Shown piece by piece: positions 11,798 through 24,112 of a stretch of 64,000 nt of DNA. Location of the stretch: contig JAJJXM010000085.1 of the NCBI GenBank assembly GCA_024516155.1, positions 1 through 64,000 on the forward strand. The letters are read 5' to 3'. The notes under the pieces are model-generated. The model saw only the letters and a program-made list of their open reading frames with translations, was not told where the DNA came from and did no database searches. Both the position numbers and the translations under genes were made by a program. The stretch comes from Pyronema omphalodes. Lineage: Eukaryota > Ascomycota > Pezizomycetes > Pezizales > Pyronemataceae. Each line of letters begins with the position of its first letter. Positions within the stretch are counted from its first letter, which is position 1.

Positions 11798-13122
11798 CGT
11801 AATCGTTGGGGGTTTGCCGAAGGACGGGCTTCACAGGTTGTGAAAGGCACGTCTATGGTGGGGATATGGCACGAGACGTGTGGTGGGGATGAGGAAGCGT
11901 AGAGAGAGGGTTAGTGGAGGGGAGGCTAAAGATTTTTTGAGGCGCGGCGCTATTGCCGGGGTGCGGGAGTCTGGGGATGAGGAGGCTCTTGAAGGAGACG
12001 CGGTGGATTGACGAGAGTGAGTGATTAATACGACTGGAGAGTAGAGAGGTGTATGTAGATTGTATTTGTTTGAATCTCGTCTGGGGAATATGCAAGGCTG
12101 ATCTCTATTGTCCGAGGAACCTGAGGAATTCTTATGGAACTTTTTGCTGAAATTGAGGCTCCGTCAATGTCAGGACACCCGGGCATGAGTGAAGCGTTCC
12201 GATAGGCTAGAGCACCGCGGCGGCGGCGGAAGGGAGGGTCTTGAGCAGTGCGCAGATACCAGAGGGTATATACCCTCCGCTGAAGGACTGATGAAGTTAT
12301 AATATCTTGAGTACAGGAGGACATGTATTTGTTTCGTGAAAAGTTTTTCCATTCAATCAATGTTCTTCAAACATCACCAGATTTCCATCTGAATCCATGG
12401 CAGCTACACATTACAACCCCGGGATTTCCATGGACAATTACGTACAGATTTGAACCGGTAATATGTAACAGGATCAGATATTCCACAAGGTTAAATGAAG
12501 TGCACCTCTTCATTCTATACAAGATAGAAGAGGTCATGATAACCTGGCATGAAACGCAGCAACGGGTTAAAATCACATACAAATTCCCTCAGTCACAAGA
12601 TCCTACATTGTCACTTGTTCAATCCATTCTCAAAGCCGAGTTCTCAGAATTCCATTTCCACGTCACTTCTGAGTGACTTTCCGTGAAGTTGAGGCTGAAT
12701 CATATTTTCAATAAAAGTAGGGTAAGTTACATGTCTGGGCCTGGCGCAAAATCAAACTCGCGATGAGCACATCCCGTCGACTGCGGATAGAAGCTGTAAC
12801 ATGGCACTATGAGAGCTCCGGTACCTCTTCCAATGCATGTCCGAACGAATGATGTAAACATACTATTTTTGGGCTGAACCATGCCCGTAAATCACGTACA
12901 TGCCATGCTGAAACAAACCCCAAATTACGCAAAAAAAGCCAGTGCAACCAAAAAACGATCGTGGAATAGGTTGAAACGCATCTATCGGTGCTCAAATCTT
13001 GGGGGAATAAAGTTGTGGTATACAAAGCGCCATTCTCCCGATCATTCCATGTCCTTTTCTCTTCTCCGGTCTATCCGAGGATCCAATTCCCCTTCGTTTT
13101 TATGTCCAAAAGAGAGAAATAT
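11798..13122. other. intergenic stretch
   Basis: Upstream region of mS38 and downstream region of QCR8. One unrecognised plus-strand ORF (12323-12676) is listed separately; I see nothing else. Confidence 0.5.
12323..12676 (+). CDS. hypothetical ORF, 117 codons (doubtful)
   Basis: An uninterrupted ATG-started reading frame beginning MYLFREKFFHSINV, with no recognisable domain, no signal peptide and no splice evidence. It lies in the spacer between two convincing genes. Random ORFs of this length are expected in 64 kb, so I give it little weight. Confidence 0.15.
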   Translation: MYLFREKFFHSINVLQTSPDFHLNPWQLHITTPGFPWTITYRFEPVICNRIRYSTRLNEVHLFILYKIEEVMITWHETQQRVKITYKFPQSQDPTLSLVQSILKAEFSEFHFHVTSE

Positions 13123-13562
13123 TTACTCGTCAGAGTCCTCGGCGTAGAGAGCACGTCCCTCCTTGGAGTTCAAGAAGTGGTTGCTGTTGCCATGTTAGCC
13201 TATATTCCTGCTATTCCCCTCCGCACGCCCGAATTATCCACTAACCGGTCGTTGGCCCAGTTCATCAACATGTAGTATCCGATGAAGGGAGGGAGAACGT
13301 AAAGAGCGGCTCCACGGAAACGTCTCCAGGTGTTGAAGATGGCGGCGTGGGCAGTTCCGGCGAGAGGAGACTGACGGTTGGCAGACAACGCGTAGGAGGT
13401 GACACCCTTCTGGGGAAGGGATCCGATGTTACCCCACCATCCAAGGTACCTGTTGATGCACAGTCAATTGCTGTCGCTGAATCGGCGGTCGTGGTGGCCG
13501 TGGTGGGGGAGCCGAGGAACTCACACGCCGGGAGTCTTTCCGGGACCAGATGCAGCACCCAT
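13123..13562 (-). CDS. QCR8: cytochrome bc1 complex subunit 8
   Basis: Small subunit of respiratory complex III in the mitochondrial inner membrane. Three exons on the minus strand, 13562-13525, 13449-13246 and 13183-13123, join in phase to a 100-residue protein. It begins MGAASGPGKTPGVYLGWWGN and contains PQKGVTSYALSANRQSPLAG, then one membrane segment around LYVLPPFIGYYMLMNWAN and the tail LNSKEGRALYAEDSDE. Length and sequence match QCR8 well. Introns are 75 and 62 nt. It is divergent from PHB1 with 343 bp between the two start codons. Confidence 0.96.
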
Positions 13563-13905
13563 TTTAGCTGATTTGTCGGTTCTTGAGAGTGGCGATGTAG
13601 AGTTGGACTGTCGCTTGCTCGTGCAAGTGTATTGTTGCTTGAGTGAGAGTGGTGGTTGCGGAGGCTTCGAAGCGATGAAACTCGGTCGGTGGATTTGAGT
13701 CCTTAAGACGGAATAAGACGGCTGCAATTCGTCGCTTGACGGATAATCCCTGCTTACTCACACAGGGCTTGGCGATATCTAGAAACGACGACCAGCAGAC
13801 AAACGATCTAGTGAAGCATCAAGAGTTGCGCTGCTGAACGGATTCCCGACTGCCGCCGCCCCAAAACATCAGCTTCAATAATATACCCTGCGATAATTCG
13901 AAATC
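13563..13905. promoter_or_regulatory. shared divergent promoter region QCR8/PHB1
   Basis: The 343 bp between the start codons of QCR8 (minus) and PHB1 (plus) must hold both promoters and 5' leaders. Both products work in the mitochondrial inner membrane, so co-regulation is plausible but inferred. I did not identify a specific factor site. Confidence 0.6.
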
Positions 13906-14853
13906 ATGGCCGCAAGTAGAGGACTCGATTTTCTCTCCAAGCTCGCTGTTCCTGCCGCTGCGGCAATCGGACTGGCCCAGGCTTCCATCTACGACGTGAA
14001 GGGCGGTAACCGCGCAGTTATCTTCGACCGTCTTTCTGGAGTCAAGGAGACTGTGGGTATTCTCGCAGGGAAGATATTGTAGAGCTCTTGCTGACTGTAT
14101 CTGTAGGTTGTGAATGAGGGAACTCACTTTCTCGTTCCCTGGTTGCAGCGTGCCATCGTCTACGATGTCCGCACTAAGCCCCGCAACATCTCTACCACCA
14201 CCGGATCCAAGGACTTGCAGATGGTCTCCTTGACCCTTCGTGTTCTCCACCGTCCCGATGTCAAGAACCTCCCCAAGATCTACCAGGTACCCCGCCCCCG
14301 CACTGGTCTCTGGAACTCTACTAACACCTTGTAGAACCTCGGACAAGACTATGACGAGCGTGTTCTTCCCTCCATCGGAAACGAGGTCCTCAAAGCTATC
14401 GTTGCCCGTTTCGATGCCGCCGAGCTTATCACCCAGCGTGAGCAGGTCTCCAACTTGATTCGCTCTGAGCTTCTCAAGCGTGCCCAGGAGTTCAACATCA
14501 TGCTCGAGGATGTTTCCATTACCCACATGACCTTCGGACGCGAGTTCACCCGTGCCGTTGAGCAGAAGCAGATTGCCCAGCAGGATGCTGAGCGTGCTCG
14601 TTTCATTGTCGAGCGTGCTGAGCAGGAGCGTCAGGCCAACGTTATCCGTGCCGAGGGAGAGGCCGAGTCTGCTGAGACTATCTCCAAAGCTGTTGACAAG
14701 GTTGGAGATGGTTTGATCCAGATCAGAAGAATTGAGGCTGCCAAGGAGATTGCTCAGACTCTTGCTGCCAACCCTAACGTTTCATACCTTCCCGGAGGAG
14801 CCCGTGGTGATGGTAACGGCGGTGGATCCAACATCTTGTTGGGACTCCGGTAA
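13906..14853 (+). CDS. PHB1: prohibitin-1
   Basis: Subunit of the ring-shaped prohibitin complex of the mitochondrial inner membrane, a scaffold and chaperone for respiratory assembly and for m-AAA protease. Three exons, 13906-14052, 14107-14286 and 14335-14853, give 281 residues, the usual size. The N-terminal hydrophobic anchor is around [16 protein letters not shown]. The SPFH/band-7 domain follows: [51 protein letters not shown]. The helical region includes [20 protein letters not shown] and [20 protein letters not shown]. Donor 1 is GTGGGT, a weak but in-phase site that restores the conserved ETVVNEGTH junction. Confidence 0.97.
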
Positions 14854-15318
14854 ATATACCATTTGTTGATGCGTGGCTAGGCGGGATGAAGTTTATACGG
14901 CGAGCCGTTTAGTACTTGGTTACTCTCAGCTCATATTCCAAATTCTAAGCCATGCGCTTGGTTGTACATTATTTTACATGAGAATGAAATTAAAAGTTGT
15001 TTGTATGTTTCTAGTTAGTTGCATAGGTGTTATGTATAAATGCAAAATAAGATTATGCAGTGGAATGCTTTTTGTGACAGCTGCTTCTCCGCCGCCGGTG
15101 ACAGATGAAGCATGGGAGCTTTGTAGCTTTCTACATAGCTCTGCAGCTCTGCAGCTTCGACAGCTTGAAGCCCGGAGTACATATACTCATTCCTATGAAT
15201 TTCTGCCCACGTTTCTCATCTACTGCTGTGCTTCTACTAGTAATGCACTTTTTGCATCATGTTACCTGTGCAGGTTACCGCACACAGCTTTTTTTTCTTT
15301 TTTTTTGTTCTGTTTTTA

Positions 15319-15349
<31 letters not shown>

Positions 15350-15857
15350 AAGTCGAATAAGCTCTTCTTTAAATTTCTGTTAGATATAAATCCAATATTC
15401 GTTTTTACCAGTGTGCTTTACATCATCCCACATTCATCTAAGCTAGATGTGTCATTATACACGGTTAACTGTCCCTCGAGGCGCGATTTCCATAATCCAG
15501 TACCCGATACAATTAACACGGCTTCATGACTTGCTTTCGTCATTCTCAAAGCATTTAGTGCGAGCCCAATTCGACTCCTTCATTTACCCTCCGTAGGTAT
15601 ATAAACAACCAATTATCCCCTCTCTTCTCAATACGGTCCGCATAAACAACTAATTAACGCCTCATTGCTGAGTACGGCCCGGACACACAGCGTCGTCACT
15701 CACCGCATCCCGTGACTACTGATTCCTTGGCGCCTTCATTGACGCGCTGGGTTAGCCTCCTAGCCTCTTCGCGTCTCCTTCTCAACCTGGCTTCTCCGCA
15801 ATCACCTTTGACGATCCGCTAAACCGCCGTACCAAACACTACAAAGTACGCAAGAGG
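14854..15857. other. intergenic stretch with (TAAA)n
   Basis: 3' flank of PHB1 and 5' flank of the APSES gene. It contains a (TAAA)n microsatellite at about 15319-15351 preceded by a T-rich tract. I see no gene. Confidence 0.5.
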
Positions 15858-18403
15858 ATGCCCGACATGGCGGACGACATCACTGTTTATAAGGCGACGT
15901 ACAGTGGTACTCCTGTGTGAGTTGAAACCCGATCGCGTGAAACCCACAAATTGGACGCTGCAGTAGGAAGAAAACCCGCGATGGGCCAAGCCCGGGTGGG
16001 TTTTTTTTGGCGCGCGGAGAGGAGAATATCCTTGTGATTTATTGATTGAACAAGTGCTGATTTGAACGGTGTATAGCTATGAATTGTACGTTACAAACCG
16101 CACGGAAATTATCTCGAGAATCAAAGGAATAGCACCGCTAACAACTTGTCAATAGCATTGCAAACGGTATTGCGTGCATGCGCAGACGATCCGACTCCTG
16201 GATTAATGCGACTCAAATTCTAAAGGTCTGAGCTACTTGGTCTACGGTGGTTGTCGGAGAGATTCGTGGTGGTGAGCTTCTGGCACGGAGATTGACTTGA
16301 GTTATAGGTTGCCGACTTCGACAAGCCCCAACGTACCCGTATTCTCGAGAGAGAGGTCCAGAGAGGAGTTCATGAGAAGGTTCAGGGTGGTTACGGAAAG
16401 TATCAAGGTGCGTAGAGCTCATGGCTATGCAGGACTCTCCCCTCGAGAGCTCCAGCTGTGAGGACAGCTTAGATTGACCTCTTCTAGGAACATGGGTCCC
16501 GCTTGACCGTGCTCGTGCTATTGCGGAGCAGTACAATGTTGATACCCTTTTGAGCCCTATCTTCAACTTCCGTCCCTCGACCGAGTCTCCTCCGCTTGCC
16601 CCGAAGCATATTACAGCTGCGTCTACAAAGCCGCGACCCGCCCGTGGTGGTGGTGGGGCAAGAGCTGCCCCGAGAAACCCTACCAAGAAAGTCAAGAGTA
16701 AGATACAGCTGCCAGCTGGGCAATGATACTTTTCTGTGGTAGGCTCTAACATTTACGGCGCAGAACCCACTCCGCCAGCTATTATCGCACCTCCGCCTCC
16801 TCCTGCACCTGCGTCTATGGGCAGCTATGAAGACGATGATGAAGACCAAGACATTATGAGCGACATGGACCTTGATCACGAAGCTGGATCACTGGGTTCT
16901 TCCTCATGCTCAGAGGGAGATATTTCAGAAAACGATATGATGGATCATCCTTCGCAACATTCTACTGGAATATCCCTCAAGAGAAAACGTAGCCAAATGG
17001 ATATCGACCACATGGCTTCTCACAGAAGAATCTCTTACAGTGATGAGCTTCTAGATTACTTCATGACCAAGGAGATGGATGTTCCTTCATTTCTCCTATC
17101 ACCGCCACAAGATTTTGATGTCGACGAGGTTATTGACACGGAAGGACATACAGCTATTCATTGGGCGGCTGCAATGGGAGATTTAAAGGTCATTGAGTTG
17201 CTCTGCAAAGCAAGAGCAAATATCTGTGCTTTGAACTCTCGAGGAGAAACACCACTTATGCGTGCGGTATTATTCACGAATAATTTTGACCGAAGATCGT
17301 TTCCTCGTCTAGTCGAAACTCTTCGTGACACAATCTTCATTGCGGACAAATTCAATTCCACTGTCTTCCATCACATTGCCGCAACAACATCTTCTCGCAA
17401 CAAGATGCTTGCTGCACGCTACTATAACGACGTTCTCCTTCAAAAGCTTTCAGAGATTCAACCCATTGACGAAATAGCCAACTTCCTCGACATCCGGGAT
17501 ATGCATGGAGATACTGCTCTCATAATTTCTGCACGAAATATGGCTCGTAAATGTGTCCGCACTCTCCTTGGTTACAACGCTTCGCCCGATATTCCAAACC
17601 ACCTGGGTGAAACTGCCGACCATCTCATCATCGCCGCCGAGGGACAAAATAAACTCCACGCACAGCACCTTAGAGCTTCCAGCAGTTCCCCATTCCAGCA
17701 ACATCACGATAATGTCCATCCCTACTTACAACAACCCGACGCCGTTGCATACACACAATCCACCTATATCCCGGCACCCCACACCTCGGAAGCAGGCATC
17801 AATGCTACAAAAAAGGTCATTCCCCAGATGACGGAAATGTTAGAGGGCCTTGCCAACGCGTTTGATAAGGAACTACAAGATAAAGAAGACGACCACAGCC
17901 AAGCACAAACGCTTCTTGAATCCTCATCGAGAGAGATTGAAGCCTATAGTAAAAAATCCGAGGAAATTATTCAACAACACGGAACCGTGGAGGAAATGAA
18001 TAGCCAAATCGAGGATTTGCAAAAAGAATTTAATTCTCTCGCTGGTGAGCTGAGGAACGCCCTCGAGAAAAGACAATGCCACGAACTTGCCCAGTACATC
18101 CAGAACGAGGAATCTCAAGTCGACATCCCACCGCAAACAGAAGAGCCAGATGAGCAGGAACTTATGGCTCGTTTGGTCACCGCTAGAGAAATTGTCCAGG
18201 CACAACAGCAGCGAAGAGAGCTCATGGATGCTATCGTCAAGGCTTCCTCAAGGAGTGGCACTAGCGACAAAATGGCGGATTACAGACGGCTGATTGCGTT
18301 GAGTTGTTCCCTTAATCCAGAAGACGTCGAGGAACTTTTACCAGAGATTCTCAAGGATCTCGAGGCTGGCGGCGATGGTAATGGTCGCGATATGGAATGC
18401 TAG
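15858..18403 (+). CDS. MBP1: APSES-ankyrin transcription factor, MBP1/RES type
   Basis: DNA-binding subunit of the MBF/SBF class of G1/S regulators (nuclear). Six exons, 15858-15916, 16077-16085, 16156-16225, 16308-16407, 16488-16697 and 16764-18403, join in phase to 695 residues. The APSES/KilA-N domain spans about residues 5-110: [12 protein letters not shown], then [20 protein letters not shown], the [20 protein letters not shown] type segment and [16 protein letters not shown]. Ankyrin repeats lie at about 265-440 ([40 protein letters not shown]) and a coiled coil at about 505-640. Exon 2 is only 9 nt and sits inside the DNA-binding domain. An in-frame ATG three codons downstream could also start the protein. 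It could be the SWI4 rather than the MBP1 orthologue. Confidence 0.93.
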
Positions 18404-19010
18404 AATCTAACCATTAACGAGGTCTCTAATAACCATCAACGAGGTCTCTAAGGAAATGAGGCGATCTGGGTGATGAGTAGGATCGATTATGTTGGTGGGA
18501 TAAGGTATAAGGGATTGGGAAGATTTTTAAAGCACCAACGGTCTGTCTATCTGTCTGTCTGTCGGGGAGTTTAATGGCGTTGTGGGAATTGTGGAGGGAT
18601 TTGGTTACTACATTATTGTACGGGTTGGAATTTTTTTTTCTTATTTTTCTACGTTGGTTGTTTTATTACTGCGTTTTCCTTATTTTTCAGGTTTTTGTCA
18701 GGCACTTGCTGGGCGCAGAGGTTGGATTCTGGGATCGAAAGTGTTGTTGTGGAAAGTTGGTGTAATTCGGGTTTTCAACTTGGATACATCTACGGCATGA
18801 GTAGGGACTTCGCAGCGTGGTACCTTAGATTCAATAAATACGATGCTCATAAAATTCGAGATAGCGATACTTAACTCTGTGAATCATATTGGCTAGAGCC
18901 ATTGCCATCCTCAGCCTGCGTTTTATGAGACTTGTTCCCGAGGGAGCTGTTCGTTAGTTGTTAACATTATTTCATAGCTTATGTATTGCTAACTATACGT
19001 CAAACAACAA
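18404..19010. other. intergenic stretch
   Basis: 3' flank of the APSES gene with a short CTGT microsatellite at about 18542-18562; small ORFs with no recognisable content. Confidence 0.5.
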
Positions 19011-19099
19011 TCCCCCGTGGCGCAATTGGCTAGCGCGTCTGACTGTTAAGATCAATATCTGCGATCAGGAGGTTGGTGGTTCAAGCCCACCCGGAGGAG
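19011..19099 (+). tRNA. tRNA-Asn (anticodon GTT) with a 15-nt intron
   Basis: A cloverleaf forms after removing 19049-19063: D arm GCGCAATTGGCTAGCGC, anticodon stem TCTGA/TCAGG, anticodon GTT at 19045-19047 followed by A37 and then the intron (the canonical position), and T arm GGTGG-TTCAAGC-CCACC. Spliced length is 74 nt. The acceptor arm TCCCCCG/CGGAGGA has a C-A mismatch at the fourth pair, a small irregularity. A strong T-run terminator follows at 19101-19110. Confidence 0.92.
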
Positions 19100-19331
19100 T
19101 CTTTTTTTTTGCACTTTTAAGCGAGCCATGTCGAATATTCCTCTCAATGATGAAATTGCTCGCCTACACCCCGAAACTTATAACATAGTGAAGTCATGCC
19201 GCATTGATTATGTACTTTGATAATGAAATCCACACCTCAAACTTCTTCGACTGAGCCAGCTCAACTAGAGACACACTCATTAACCCTTGGTGCCTCTGGT
19301 GTCCCTATTGCCTTAACAATCCTATTGCAAG

Positions 19332-20772
19332 TTAGCATTGAAATAACTCAAATTCAGCCTCAAAGCTCAAAGATACCACCCACCTGTTAACAGCTTCACG
19401 TAACCTATCCTCCGGTCTCGCAAACGTAAGCCTAAACCATCCCTCCTCCTCAGATCTAAATTTCCTCCCCGGTGAGAGTTTAACTCCCATATCAATAAGC
19501 CTTTCATTAACCGCCTCTTCCTTGCCCGCATACCCCAAATAAATCCACACAAACACCCCCGAACAAGTCCTCGTCTCATACTTTATCCCATTCCTTGCAA
19601 GCTCCGTCGTAACAACCTTCCAACACCTCCCAAGTCTTTCTTGGTTTAGACTTATAAACCCACGCAAAAACTTCCCATCGGCTAAGATGGAACTCCATAT
19701 TACATCTGCTGCTGAGGATACCCAGCTTAGGTAACTACTCCCCGTTAAGATGGAGTTTACTAAGCTAACAGATCGACTTATGATCGCGGCAATTCTTATC
19801 CCAGAGGCTCCGAAATCTTTCGACATTCCGTACAATACATGGATTCTGGATAAAGCTTTACTATCGACCGGGATTGAAAGAAGTGAGGTGAAAGGAACGC
19901 CGGTTTGACGGAATTTACTGAGGGCATAGATTTCGTCGGAGATTAGGTGGATGTTGTAGGAAATGGCGAGGTTGATGAAGTCTTGAAGAACTTCCCGGCT
20001 GAAACATCGACCTGTGGGATTGTTGGGATTACACAAGAGAATTGCGGTTATTGAAGTGCCGTTCTCGTTGGATCTTTCCAGGGCGTCACGGTAGATTGAT
20101 ACGGCTTCTCGGGAAAAGGGATCGGTGCTGCCGAAATCTACGCCGATGATTTTTACACTGTTTTTGGGGGAGGGGTTAGTTATTGGGGGGATGGAATGGA
20201 TGGGGGTGATGGGGTTATATAAAAACTTACCGAGATCGGCTTTTTGCAAAGCCCTGGATGAAGCCTCCATAGTAGGGACGTCCTACCAGAATTCCATCCC
20301 CAGAATTCCCTACAGCCCAGGAAATCTGTTCCATGGCCGAATACACCCCGGAAGTAGTAACGATATGTTCCTTCTCTACCGCTTGAGAGGCCGGAATATT
20401 GAAATACTGATTCACCATAGCAGCAAGATGAGTTCTCAGCCGGGAACTACCACCGGGTCCTTCGCCATAGGTAAAGTCTTGGTCTGTTAATGTGTTGGAA
20501 AATTTCGTGGATATCTGGGTTTTGAGTTCTTCGATCATTAAGGTGTTTTCGGCTACGGAGAGGTCGATTACGTCGCTGTTGCTTGGGGGCTTGATCCCGT
20601 CGGGTGTCCACCACCGGGTAGCGTTCTGGAGCTGTTAGTAATGAGTACAAAGGAATGGAAATATGGAAGGGATGGTTACAGTGCCGCAGAAATCGGGGTT
20701 TCGGTGTTGCCATTCTTTCCAGGATTCGGATGCACGTGCGGATAAGGTTGGGGATTCATCGAAGATTGGCAT
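19332..20772 (-). CDS. ACC-synthase-like PLP-dependent aminotransferase (fold type I)
   Basis: Three minus-strand exons, 20772-20680, 20631-20231 and 20157-19332, join in phase to 439 residues. The protein has the aminotransferase I/II layout of 1-aminocyclopropane-1-carboxylate synthases: SVAENTLM near residue 60, DFTYGEGPGGSSRLR, the PYYGGFIQ segment, NPNNPTGR at about 208-215, SDEIYA with Asp238 and Tyr241 for cofactor contact, and the Schiff-base lysine Lys278 in YGMSKDFGASGIR. A C-terminal Arg near WFRLTFARPEDRL would bind substrate carboxylate. In fungi this family includes true ACC synthases and relatives with aminotransferase or lyase activity or roles in secondary metabolism, so the exact reaction is not settled. 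Introns are 48 and 73 nt. Confidence 0.9.
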
Positions 20773-23700
20773 TTTTGGCGATCAGGAAACGTTTCTGGGA
20801 GTTAGAAGGATTTGGTAATTGCATATAAGATATCCAGTAGGATGGGATGCTTCAAGAATTGTGAAGGTTTTATATATTATTCCTAAGTCCCCAGCATCAG
20901 AAACGGAAAAAAGAAATACTTTTTTTAACCTTAGTAGATATGTCTTTATACACTTTACCGGTAACTTAAGGTATGGTTTGCTACACCTAGACCTTATAGA
21001 ATTGCACCAGGCTGGGTTGAATCCATGAGGGTTTGAGCAATGTAATCACTCGATATAGGCCCGTTATGTCGTCCGGATAACCGCGCATGGGATGCATAAT
21101 GCTTGGTATTGACGGGATACGGCGTTCACTTTCCTGCACTATTACCTACCGACATATCTCATATCTCATATCTCCAAGATCAGAAAAGTCTTTTTTTTTC
21201 TGAAGCTTTTTATGGTAGTAGAATAAGTAATTAATCGATAATATCCGATTGTCAGCTCTTTGCTGCAGATGAACTAAGTTTTACGGACGAGGAATTTTAA
21301 TTTCGGGTAGGGCTCATGATGAGAAATGTTCAGATGATTATTTATCGGATGATGCTTTACTTTGCTTTACTTTCCCATCGGATCCGGAGACTTGGAAAAA
21401 CTTCTATAGATCTTGTAGAACCTCTTCAACCCCATGTACAAACTCAATAGGAGTGCACAATGCACATATGCTTTTTTAGCGCTTCCCCACAGTTATCTAC
21501 CGAGATCGTAAATAATGCATTCCAAATGGAGATAACCAGACGCAGTGTTTATCTCTTGCACAAGAACGTAAATACGGGATGTTCTGTGCCGTGAATACTT
21601 AGAGCATGTGACCTGTTGATACTCCCAGCCTCGTATTCGTATAACTTGATAGCAATTATTCAAAATCATCTATAATCCACTGGTGACTGTGCTTGTTTCT
21701 ACACTTTTTACGTAGAAAATTCCTCCCAGAACAGCATTCCAAAATACCATAAACCTAAAATAAGTATACTGCACGTGATGTGGTTGCATAGTATTACGAA
21801 ATACTTGAGTCTAAATATTAAACATGCTTTCTTGGAGTGCAAAAAAACGGGCAAATGTTGTTTGGTTGCTGTTTTTGCACAATCCCCGGTTTATCACGTC
21901 GCCATACGGCGTCCCGTGAAACGTATTTACACGCGGGAAAGCGCCCTGTGGCTAGGGTATGCATAGAGACTTAAGCCGCGATACACAAGATGGATGTATA
22001 ACTGTTATCAATAGATACTGAAACCCCAATCGTAGGATTTATTTACAGTATACAACAGGGAATGAGTCGAAATTTCGTCTTTGGTGAGGTCCTAAGTTGG
22101 GTTGGTTTGATTTTCCCTGGACAACGGGTTCGGCATTTGCTTCATTCAAAGAAGTTTTTGTTAACTGCACGATGACCGGTTGTTACTGGCGCTTAGGAAG
22201 GTAGAATACCAGAAATCATTGCATATCTCCGGTTGATGCATATATGGATAGTAATCACATAGACTTTGGTGGTCATAGTGTCAGGTGTTAAAAGAAGCTT
22301 GGAATGTTTGTGGAATAGCTTATCAGTCAGCGGATTGGAGGATCAGTAAGGTTTCTGACATCCATGAGTGGATTACTTTATACCGAGCAATAAGCTTGCT
22401 CATCGTAGATATTGCTGCCGCTGAATATTCAGTCACCATTGACGTCGGTTATTCATAAAGTTGGTAAGATATGCTTATTTTCTACAAAGCACCCCATGTG
22501 GTCCTTGATTGACTTGGTTCTTAAGTTAAAATCCAAAAACGCTGACCTCATCTATTTAACTCTCCAGAGGTAATTTTCAGTACCAACATTTTTGCTGGGG
22601 ATTTCTAGAAATTTAGTGATGCAAAAATTAGTCGCACAAAACCTAAACATTTACGGTAATCAAGTCCCCTCAAATGCACAAAAGTTGCACTGAATGGCCA
22701 CAAGCCGAGCCAATCGATCGAGGGATCTCTGTAATGCTTTACTTGATCAGTACACTACGAATCTTGTCTAGTATTTAGCTTTCCCAATTGAAGAATCCTC
22801 CATACCAAAACTGGAAAATAAACGGCGAGGAATGTATTAACAGATGCATTGTAAGCACTTTACTTTTCATCTTTATGCCCTATAGATCACGGATACACAG
22901 TCCGACGTTTGAGTACGCACCACACCCCCACTTTTTTCTACCATTTTTGCACAATGTGTTTTGAATTAAAACAGCCCTTTAGTTGGAGATGATATGAAAG
23001 TTTAGCGATACTTTGACAGGTCTTAAACGAGTAGGCTTATTATTATACCCTATAATTTTACCCTCGTGCAGTATTTCACGGTTTAAGGTCGGTATTTAAG
23101 GTTTTAAGCCCTCGTTTATCAATTAATAAACCCGATCACATTCTCGCAAACATGACTAAACATCCTCGGAATATGCATCATACGTCATGCTACAGTCGCA
23201 GAGTAACGGAGGAAAGGGCAGAATTTTCGAAGTCCGCCAAGTAGTTATGTGGGTATCATTGTAGGTATCATGTCGACGCAATTGCAATTACAGACGGATG
23301 AACGAACATAAAGGGAACCCATAACACCAGGCGCACAGCATCGTATCATAGTCAGCAGGCATCTTAGGCGTAGCTATTTCTATCGGGCTACATACTCACT
23401 ATACCCTAAGTCCCCTATTTTTACTCCCACTTTAGTCATATCCAGATTCCCAAGATGCTCTGCCTGCACCACGAGGAGGTTATGTTTTATTCAGTATCCC
23501 TATTTTCTCATAGATTACGCCATAGCCAGGCTAGGCGTCTTCACGGCTTCTTTCAAATCATGGTTTTTAGCCTTTCTTAGAATATATTCTGGAATTACAC
23601 AATTTGGCTGCGAAATGTTGGCCAACACTTTGACGCGGATATTTCTGCACAGGTTCTGAAAAGACGCCAACACTGTAAGAGGAACTTACCAGGCGTTATG

Positions 23701-23867
23701 GGGCCTTAACAAACACCACCTCTACTCACATGTTGTTTGAGGGCTCACACGGCTGAAGGTTATTGGTTAAATGACACTTTTGCAGAAGACGGAGAAAATG
23801 TGCGTCTGTCTGTCTTGATCTTATTAAGGCTTTGTATTGACTAGTTAGGTCAGTTACATATGAAAGC
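20773..23867. other. 3.1-kb gene-free stretch
   Basis: AT-rich unique sequence. The only ORFs are short and unrecognisable, such as 21775-21966. No RNA, repeat or element boundary was recognised before the tRNA-Lys. Confidence 0.5.
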
Positions 23868-23940
23868 GCCTCGCTAGCTCAATCGGTAGAGCGTCAGACT
23901 CTTAATCTGAAGGTTGCGGGTTCGACCCCCGCGTGGGGCT
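23868..23940 (+). tRNA. tRNA-Lys (anticodon CTT), second copy
   Basis: All 73 nt are identical to the gene at 4882-4954, with the same cloverleaf and CTT anticodon. Identity extends into short flanks: TGAAAGC upstream and TTCAT downstream. A TTTT run at 23947-23950 is the likely terminator. Confidence 0.97.
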
Positions 23941-24112
23941 TTCATCTTTTGAGTTCTTTTTGCCGAGTTGCAAGTCACTGCTATCCTTTTTTTTTTCTTC
24001 TTTCCACTTACACTGCATCCAACATTAGAATGGACTTTTCAAGTACATATAACGCCTTTCTGTTATTACATTATTACCACTTGTCAAAACAAAAGTCGCC
24101 TCACTGCTATCT

